DNA from: Planctomycetota bacterium
Lineage (GTDB): Bacteria > Planctomycetota > SZUA-567 > JAFGGJ01
Direction of reading: 5' to 3'
Length of the DNA: 46,169 nucleotides
NCBI GenBank assembly: GCA_016930595.1
Contig: JAFGGJ010000041.1
Coordinates: 1 to 46,169 of the forward strand
The notes beneath the pieces were generated by a model that searched no databases, had not been told where the DNA came from, and saw only the letters and a list, made by a program, of their open reading frames with translations. Of the stretch, positions 40,543-46,169 are shown one piece after another. A program made the position numbers and the translations under genes. Position 1 is the first letter of the stretch; each line of letters opens with the position of its first letter.

Positions 40543-42146
40543 AAGGCGTACTCGGCGCCCGCTGCGTCCCCAGGCGCTTCCGCCGGCGCCTTTTCACGCT
40601 TTTCGTAGACTGTCACCGCCGTCTCCGCACACCAGCCTGGGCCGATGGTCGCCAGCACCCGGATAAGCTCCCCCGTGCGGCCCGCCTGCCAGAGCTCCGC
40701 CGTGTAGAGGAGGTCCTTCCTCGTTACCGACGGAGGACGCGGCTTCGCCTCGCCGTAGTCCCCACGGGCGAGCAGCCAGTCAATGCTGTGCTGCTGCTCG
40801 AGAATGTACGACGCCCGGGCGTCCGGACAGAGGCGTGCCGCAGCGATGAACGCGGCTCCGACCGTGTCCTCGTCCGTCAGGTTCACACCGTCTTCCTTCA
40901 GGGCCGCGTACCAGTCTTCGGGAACAGTAATGAGCCGGGCGCTGTCCCCGTAAACGCTGAAGACCGCGTTGTACCGGGGCGCAACCGGTTCGGCGGTGGC
41001 GGCTTTCGGATCCGCCGGATGCACCGTGCTCCATGCTTCGTGCCGCGACAGCAACCGCAGGACGTCCCTGTCGGCAAGGGGTCTCTCGAGCCTCAGGCCG
41101 CCGAGCATGCCGTTCACTTTCTCCAGCACATCCACCTTCGTGACCGCCGCCTCCGAAGGTCCTGACTCCGCCCTGCCGGTCCATACGCCGCGCACGTTGT
41201 ACGCTTCGCCGTCAGTGCACTCGTAAATCGCTTCGACCGAATAAGCGGCGGGCTTCATTATCCCCCTGAAAGGCACGCCTGCGCCGGGCGCACGGTCCAG
41301 CGACGCCGCGTCCACCCACCGCGTCCGGTGCCCGCCGGGCTCGATCCTGAGCGTCCCGGGGTAATTTTTGCCCCACCCTCTCGGCGGCATGCGCCAGACC
41401 CCCGTGTATTCGCCGGCGGAAACCCGTAAGCTGTCCAGAAAGTACCCCCATGAATACGCGTGGTTCCAGACTTCCAGCGCCTGCTCCCCGCAGTTGGTGA
41501 GGACGACGGCGGCCCACACGGGCTTCCCCTGCGGAACGGCGGCCCTGTCCATGTGAAGGTCGCAGCGCAGTCCGGCGGCCCCGCCGGCGGCGTCCGGCGG
41601 CATCCCCCAGTCGACCGCTTCGAGCTTCACCGTGTTCGAAACCGCCTTCCCCGACCACACGGCCACGCCCAGGTATTCCCCCTCCCGCTCCGGGACGTAC
41701 TCCGCTCGCACGCTGTAGAGTCCGGGCTTCTTGAAGGCCAGCGTGCCTGACCCTCGCTCGGTGCGGTAGCTGAGCACGATGCCGGGAACCAGCAGCCGGG
41801 CGCCGGGCTCGATCCCTACACTGTCCTGCCCGGGCCGGAAAACCCTTTTGCCCATGACCCGGTAGCCGCCGCGGATCATGTCGGCGGGCCGGCCCTCCGA
41901 ATCAAGCACTTCGAACGTCACTGGCGTCCGGGGTTCCACGGCCAGCCGTATCTTGTCGCCGCTCAGGTTGCGGAAATACAGGTCGAACCTCACCGTCTCC
42001 CCCGGCTCATGCCTGAAACGGGAAGGCTCGATGCGCAGTTCAACGCCACCGGAAGCTGCGCCTTCTCCCGGCCCTCCCGGAACCTCTTCTCCCCCCGCAA
42101 CCGTACACAAAGCGCATAACAGCGCCGCGGTAACAAGTATCCTCAT
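40539..42146 (-). CDS. Secreted protein with two Ig-like (BsuPI-like) repeats
   Basis: A 535-residue exported protein of unknown function. The signal is MRILVTAALLCALCTVAGG. Two beta-sandwich repeats follow (about 27-165, starting LRIEPSRFRHEPGETVRFDLYFRNLSG, and about 180-330, starting LRCDLHMDRAAVPQGKPVWAAVVLTNCG); both resemble BsuPI/intracellular-proteinase-inhibitor-type domains found on cell surfaces. A helical domain (about 340-520) contains KVNGMLGGLRLERPL and RASYILEQQHSIDWLL. ATG 42146 has AGGGGA 7 bases upstream; a frame open from 42179 lacks support. It lies 91 bases downstream of glgP on the same strand. Confidence 0.65.
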   Translation of the reverse strand: MRILVTAALLCALCTVAGGEEVPGGPGEGAASGGVELRIEPSRFRHEPGETVRFDLYFRNLSGDKIRLAVEPRTPVTFEVLDSEGRPADMIRGGYRVMGKRVFRPGQDSVGIEPGARLLVPGIVLSYRTERGSGTLAFKKPGLYSVRAEYVPEREGEYLGVAVWSGKAVSNTVKLEAVDWGMPPDAAGGAAGLRCDLHMDRAAVPQGKPVWAAVVLTNCGEQALEVWNHAYSWGYFLDSLRVSAGEYTGVWRMPPRGWGKNYPGTLRIEPGGHRTRWVDAASLDRAPGAGVPFRGIMKPAAYSVEAIYECTDGEAYNVRGVWTGRAESGPSEAAVTKVDVLEKVNGMLGGLRLERPLADRDVLRLLSRHEAWSTVHPADPKAATAEPVAPRYNAVFSVYGDSARLITVPEDWYAALKEDGVNLTDEDTVGAAFIAAARLCPDARASYILEQQHSIDWLLARGDYGEAKPRPPSVTRKDLLYTAELWQAGRTGELIRVLATIGPGWCAETAVTVYEKREKAPAEAPGDAAGAEYAF

Positions 42147-42215
42147 CCGGCATCCCCTGTACACCCGCTCCCCACCCACCTAATTGACGCAGCATCTCCC
42201 GTTCGGTTTCGCAAA

Positions 42216-42227
42216 TTCCGCGCGGAA
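42216..42227. repeat. Palindrome just after glgP
   Basis: TTCCGCGCGGAA, a perfect 12-base palindrome 11 bases past the glgP stop. On the minus strand it is followed by TTTGCG, too short a T run for a convincing rho-independent terminator, so readthrough into the next gene is possible. Confidence 0.25.
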
Positions 42228-42237
42228 CCGCCGCCGC

Positions 42238-44724
42238 TCACAGGGCCCCTTCGTCGCGGACCGCCATCGGCTCGGCGTGCCAGATATCGCTGCAGTACTC
42301 CCTGATGGTCCGGTCGCTGGAAAACTTCCCGCACCGGGCGACGTTCATTATCGACATCTTCGTCCAGCGTTCCTTGTCCGCGTAAGCCTTTTCGACTTCC
42401 CTCTGCGCGGCAGCGTAGGCGTCGAAGTCGGCCATCAGGCAGTACTGGTCGCCGTTGACGAGTTCGTCGTATATGGGACGGAAAAGCCCCGGCTCGCCGG
42501 GCGAGAAAAAGTCCGTTTCCAGCAGCCGCATGACCTTCTGCAGCTCCGGCGACCTCTCGATGTATTCCCACGGCCGGTAGCCTCCGGCCTTCAATGCGAC
42601 GACTTCGGACGCGTTCAACCCGAAAATAAAGATGTTCTCCTCGCCCACCTCTTCCAGGATCTCCACGTTCGCTCCGTCCAGCGTCCCCAGCGTCACGGCC
42701 CCGTTCAGGGCGAACTTCATGTTCCCCGTCCCCGACGCCTCCTTGCCCGCCGTCGATATCTGCTCCGACACGTCGGCCGCGGGGAACAGCCTTTCCGCCA
42801 GCGACACACGGTAGTTCGGCAGGTAGATCACCCGCAGTCGCGCATTCGCCGACGAATCCTGGTTCACTATGTCGGCTATGTTGTTTATCAGCCGGATAAT
42901 AAGCTTGGCGCGGCTGTAGCCCGGCGCGGCTTTGCCTCCCACTATGCATGTTCTCGGTACCGACGCCCTCTTGGGGTCTTCCTTGATCCGCAGGTACGCC
43001 GCCATCATGTACAGGGCGAACAGCGTCTGCCTCTTGTACTCGTGCATCCTTTTCACCTGCACGTCCATCATCGAATCCGGCCGCAGCTCGATCCAATCCT
43101 CCGACCATACCGTGTCCGCCAGCCGGAACTTGTTGTCCCTCTTCACCTCACGCCACTTCTTCCCGAAGTCCGCGTCGCCGGCCAGGGCCTCCAGCTCCCG
43201 CAGCTTGCCCAGATCCTTCACCCAGGCGTCCCCTATGGCCTCGGTGATGAGCGCCGAAAGACCCGGGTTCGACGCCTTCAGCCACCTCCGGGGCGTGATC
43301 CCGTTCGTCTTGTTGTTGAACTTCTCCGGCGCAAATTCGTGGAAGTCCTTCAGCACGCTCTCCCTCAGCAGCTTCGTGTGCAGGGCGGCTACCCCGTTTA
43401 CAGAATGGCTGCCCGCAATGGCCAGGTACGCCATGCGCACACGCTTGCCGCCCTCTTCGGCGATCATGGACATACGCCCCAGCCTCCCCTTGTCCCCGGG
43501 ATACCTCCTCGCCACGTCCTTGAGAAAATTGTGGTTGATGATGTATATTATCTCGAGATGCCTCGGCAGCAGCTTCTCTATCAGGGAGACGGGCCATTCC
43601 TCGAGCGCTTCCGGCAACACCGTGTGGTTGGTGTACCCGAACGTCCTCACCGTCATGTCCCACGCCTGCTCCCACTCCATCCCCTCCTCGTCCACCAGAA
43701 CCCTCATCAGCTCCGGTATGGCCAGCGCCGGGTGCGTGTCGTTCAACTGGATCGCCACCTTGTCGGCAAAGCCCTTCATCCCGTGGTTGTCCGCCTTGTA
43801 GCGCCGGATTATGTCCTGGATGGACGCACTCACCAGAAAGTATTCCTGCTTCAGCCGCAGTTCCCTGCCCTCAAAAAAATTGTCGTTCGGGTAGAGCACC
43901 TTGGTGATGTTCTCGCTCGTGACCTTGTCCTCGCACGCGTTCATGTAGTCCCCGCGGTTGAAATAATCCAGGTTGAACTCTTCCGTCGCCCTCGCCGACC
44001 ACAGCCTCAGCGTGTTCACCGTGTCCGTCATGTACCCCGGGACCGGCGTGTCGAAAGGCATCGCCACCACTTCCTCGCCGCCGTACCAGTAGCTCCTCCC
44101 GCGCCCGGTGGATTCCTTCCTGTGTTCCACTTCCCCGCCGAACCGCACCTTGAACCGGTACTCCGGCCTCTCCACTTCCCACGGGTTCGGCAGCGCAAGC
44201 CAGTTGTCGGGCACTTCCACCTGCCGCCCGTCCACTATCTTCTGGTGGAACAATCCGAAGTCGTACCGGATGCCGTACCCGTAGGCGGGTATCCCCAGCG
44301 TCGCCAGCGAATCCATGAAACACGCCGCCAGCCGCCCCAGGCCCCCGTTCCCAAGCCCGGCGTCCGCCTCGTAACTCCGGATCGTCTCGATGTCCATCTC
44401 AAGCTCTTCCAAGGCTTTCCTGCACGTGTCGTACAGACCCAGGTTGATCAGGGCGTTCTCAAGCGACCGGCCGAGAAGATATTCCATCGAAAGGTAATAG
44501 ACCCGCTTCGGGTTCCCGTTGTGGTAGGCCTGCTGCGTGGTTATCCACCGCTCTATCAGCCGCTCGAATACGGCGTACGCCGTCGATAGAAACCTGTCGT
44601 ACCCCGTGGCGCTGTAATGATCCTTGGCAAGGCGGTATTCCAGGTTGTTGAGAATCGAGCGCTTCATCGACTCCACGTCGCCGCCCTTGTAATGTATCCT
44701 CCACTTGTCCGTAGTCGTCGCCAT
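42238..44724 (-). CDS. glgP: Glycogen phosphorylase
   Basis: An 828-residue alpha-glucan phosphorylase that releases glucose 1-phosphate from glycogen using pyridoxal phosphate. YYLSMEYLLGRSL, GNGGLGRLAACFMDS, YGIRYDFGLF and the cofactor motif EASGTGNMKF (Lys670) all match the GT35 family, and the length is normal. ATG 44724 has GGAGGAG upstream; an in-frame ATG at 44763 is less supported. No other glycogen gene is adjacent. It is divergent from the third URO-D gene. Confidence 0.97.
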   Translation of the reverse strand: MATTTDKWRIHYKGGDVESMKRSILNNLEYRLAKDHYSATGYDRFLSTAYAVFERLIERWITTQQAYHNGNPKRVYYLSMEYLLGRSLENALINLGLYDTCRKALEELEMDIETIRSYEADAGLGNGGLGRLAACFMDSLATLGIPAYGYGIRYDFGLFHQKIVDGRQVEVPDNWLALPNPWEVERPEYRFKVRFGGEVEHRKESTGRGRSYWYGGEEVVAMPFDTPVPGYMTDTVNTLRLWSARATEEFNLDYFNRGDYMNACEDKVTSENITKVLYPNDNFFEGRELRLKQEYFLVSASIQDIIRRYKADNHGMKGFADKVAIQLNDTHPALAIPELMRVLVDEEGMEWEQAWDMTVRTFGYTNHTVLPEALEEWPVSLIEKLLPRHLEIIYIINHNFLKDVARRYPGDKGRLGRMSMIAEEGGKRVRMAYLAIAGSHSVNGVAALHTKLLRESVLKDFHEFAPEKFNNKTNGITPRRWLKASNPGLSALITEAIGDAWVKDLGKLRELEALAGDADFGKKWREVKRDNKFRLADTVWSEDWIELRPDSMMDVQVKRMHEYKRQTLFALYMMAAYLRIKEDPKRASVPRTCIVGGKAAPGYSRAKLIIRLINNIADIVNQDSSANARLRVIYLPNYRVSLAERLFPAADVSEQISTAGKEASGTGNMKFALNGAVTLGTLDGANVEILEEVGEENIFIFGLNASEVVALKAGGYRPWEYIERSPELQKVMRLLETDFFSPGEPGLFRPIYDELVNGDQYCLMADFDAYAAAQREVEKAYADKERWTKMSIMNVARCGKFSSDRTIREYCSDIWHAEPMAVRDEGAL

Positions 44725-44763
44725 GTGCCGCCGCTCCTCCAGCCGCAGGAAATTCCCCCACAC

Positions 44764-44792
44764 AGTCTACGCCGCCAGCGGAGCAAAAGCAA
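44764..44792 (-). promoter_or_regulatory. Weak promoter candidate for glgP
   Basis: The minus strand has TTGCTT (44787-44792), 17 bases and TAGACT (44764-44769). A start near 44757 gives a leader of about 33 bases. Both boxes are weak. Confidence 0.28.
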
Positions 44793-44906
44793 GTCTGCGA
44801 CGCGCCCGGACCCCACGAAACACGTCCCGCCGGCGGGAACAGCAGCAGGCGGATAAACATCGTTGTCTCGCTTTCCGCAGGCACGCCGCCATCATACCGG
44901 CGGCCG

Positions 44907-44935
44907 TTGCCGCCGCCACGGCGGACGGTTATAAT
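44907..44935 (+). promoter_or_regulatory. Strong promoter candidate for the third URO-D gene
   Basis: TTGCCG (44907-44912), a 17-base spacer and a perfect TATAAT (44930-44935). A start near 44942 leaves a leader of about 20 bases that contains AAGGGA. Confidence 0.55.
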
Positions 44936-44962
44936 CGGCGTATCGCGGAAAAGGGAACCATA

Positions 44963-46117
44963 ATGATCGACCGCTCATCGATATACCGTGAACGGATCGC
45001 CCTGACGCTTGAGCACAAGCCCGTGGACAGGTGCCCCGTGGACCTCGGCGGCACCCCCCAGTCCACCGTGGAAACGCCGGCCGGCGTCGAAAGACTTGCT
45101 CGGCACCTGGGGTTCCATGGCCCCGCACCGAAGGAATACGACAAGTTCGACACGAGAATCCTCGAACACTTCGACGTGGACTTCCGCCGCGCCGGTGCGA
45201 TGGTCACGTTCGAAACGCCCCGCAAGAAAAAAATCTCCGACACCGTCCAGGTCACCTCCCTCGGCCTCAAGCTCCAGTTCAGCGGACAGTACTGGGAAAT
45301 AGTCGACGGCCCCCTCCACAATTCCACCAGGGACGACGTCGCCGCCTTCGAATTCCCAGGCGTGGAAGACATCACCCCAGGCCTGCTGGACGACGTCGAA
45401 TCACGCGCCCGCAGCCTCTGCCTCGATACCCCCTACGTCGTTTTCGGCGAACACCCGGTTTACGGAGTCCTCGAACTCGCCTGCTGGCTGGCCGGCTACG
45501 ACCACGTCATGCTCATGCTGGGCCTCGACCCAGAATACATCCACCTCCTCTTCGGTAAAATCCTGGAATTCCAGAAGGCCGTCATCGCCGCCTACTACGG
45601 CAGGATCGGCCGCTACATCCATATCACCACCAGCGGCGACGACTTCGGCACGCAGACGGGACCGTTCATGTCCCCGGCCATGTGGAGGCAATTCGTCAAG
45701 CCGTACATGAAGGAACGCATCGAATACACCCGCCGCTTTACCGACGCCGTCTACATGCACCATTCGTGCGGAAGCATCTTCGACATAATCCCCGACCTCG
45801 CCGAAATCGGCGTGGGAATCCTCAACCCCATTCAGCCCGGCGCCGCACGCATGGACCCGGCTGAACTCAAAAACTCCTTCGGCGGCATCATCTCCTTCCA
45901 TGGCGGCCTCGATACCCAGCACGTCCTGCCTTCCGGCGACCCCGCCGCCATAGACGCCGCCGTCGGCAACCTCATGGACGCCATGCGCCCGGCCGAAACC
46001 GGAGGTTTTATCTTCGCCGCCGCACATAACATACAGGACGACGTGGCGCCGGCTTCCATCGAACGGATGCTCGCCGCCGCCCGCACGCGGCCCCCTGCAA
46101 GAGGTCTCAGGCACTAG
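44963..46117 (+). CDS. Uroporphyrinogen decarboxylase-family methyltransferase-like protein (URO-D 3)
   Basis: A 384-residue URO-D superfamily protein of the methyltransferase-like branch. The N-terminus (YRERIALTLEHKPVDRCPVDLGG) is the standard family start, TSGDDFGTQTG is the central motif, and MHHSCGS (His266/267, Cys269) fits the zinc-binding His-x-Cys seen in MtaA/MtbA-like enzymes. ILNPIQPGA and SFHGGLDTQ are also typical of this branch. ATG 44963 has AAGGGA 7 bases upstream; the frame is open further upstream without support. It probably transfers or removes methyl groups on a small molecule; no corrinoid partner is encoded in the window. Bases 46118-46169 after it show nothing identifiable. 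Confidence 0.85.
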   Translation: MIDRSSIYRERIALTLEHKPVDRCPVDLGGTPQSTVETPAGVERLARHLGFHGPAPKEYDKFDTRILEHFDVDFRRAGAMVTFETPRKKKISDTVQVTSLGLKLQFSGQYWEIVDGPLHNSTRDDVAAFEFPGVEDITPGLLDDVESRARSLCLDTPYVVFGEHPVYGVLELACWLAGYDHVMLMLGLDPEYIHLLFGKILEFQKAVIAAYYGRIGRYIHITTSGDDFGTQTGPFMSPAMWRQFVKPYMKERIEYTRRFTDAVYMHHSCGSIFDIIPDLAEIGVGILNPIQPGAARMDPAELKNSFGGIISFHGGLDTQHVLPSGDPAAIDAAVGNLMDAMRPAETGGFIFAAAHNIQDDVAPASIERMLAAARTRPPARGLRH

Positions 46118-46169
46118 GCGGAGGGGCGGGGGGAGCTTCTGCGACCAAGCCCGTACTGTGGCCCGGTAC

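Noticed and set aside
42184-44589. Open frame of about 801 codons on the plus strand
   Set aside because: Antisense to glgP, which is certain.
1-46169. tRNA, rRNA, CRISPR arrays, insertion sequences, attachment sites
   Set aside because: No cloverleaf, rRNA-like stretch, spaced repeat or transposase-like protein could be found in the intergenic regions.

Overview
The window is GC-rich, densely coded bacterial chromosome with 31 protein genes. I see no tRNA, rRNA, CRISPR array or insertion sequence. Shine-Dalgarno sites of the AGGAGG type precede most genes. The gene content suggests an uncultured, probably anaerobic, polymer-degrading bacterium of the planctomycete, lentisphaere or hydrogenedentote kind. 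The clues are WPxFRG-type beta-propeller proteins, a secreted heparinase-like lyase, a giant glycosidase-like lipoprotein, URO-D family methyltransferase-like proteins and NuoEF-type electron-transfer proteins. This placement is inference and is not secure.

Left part (1-8.4 kb): an AGE-type sugar epimerase meets a heparinase II/III-like polysaccharide lyase tail to tail. Then come an exported MsrB, a sugar-type MFS transporter, a URO-D family protein and a CAP-domain lipoprotein.

Centre (8.5-24.5 kb, all minus strand): a tightly packed 12-gene cluster that looks like one operon. In transcription order it encodes a beta-propeller, an NHL propeller, a tiny Tat-type Cys-rich protein, a NapG-like Tat ferredoxin, a NapH-like polyferredoxin membrane protein and a membrane-anchored propeller. 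These are followed by a NuoE-NuoF-ferredoxin fusion, an NfnB/GltD-like flavoprotein that lacks the NAD(P)-binding domain, a Cys-rich membrane protein, a LolD/MacB-like ABC ATPase, a very large FtsX-type permease and another propeller. I know of no named system with this composition. It looks like a membrane redox module linking cytoplasmic NADH to periplasmic Fe-S and propeller proteins, with a dedicated envelope ABC machine.

Right part (24.5-46.1 kb): a divergent propeller and a second URO-D protein. Next is a minus-strand glycan operon: a 1773-residue glycosidase-like lipoprotein followed by two secreted Fn3 proteins built on a domain also present inside the giant. Upstream of it lies an MDR dehydrogenase. 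Then come a plus-strand run (DUF4139 protein, LsrG-like monooxygenase, iron-type alcohol dehydrogenase, methyltransferase), a secreted two-repeat protein, glycogen phosphorylase and a third URO-D protein.

The plus strand goes from G-rich on the left to C-rich on the right, whichever way the genes point, which suggests a replication-strand switch near the centre.
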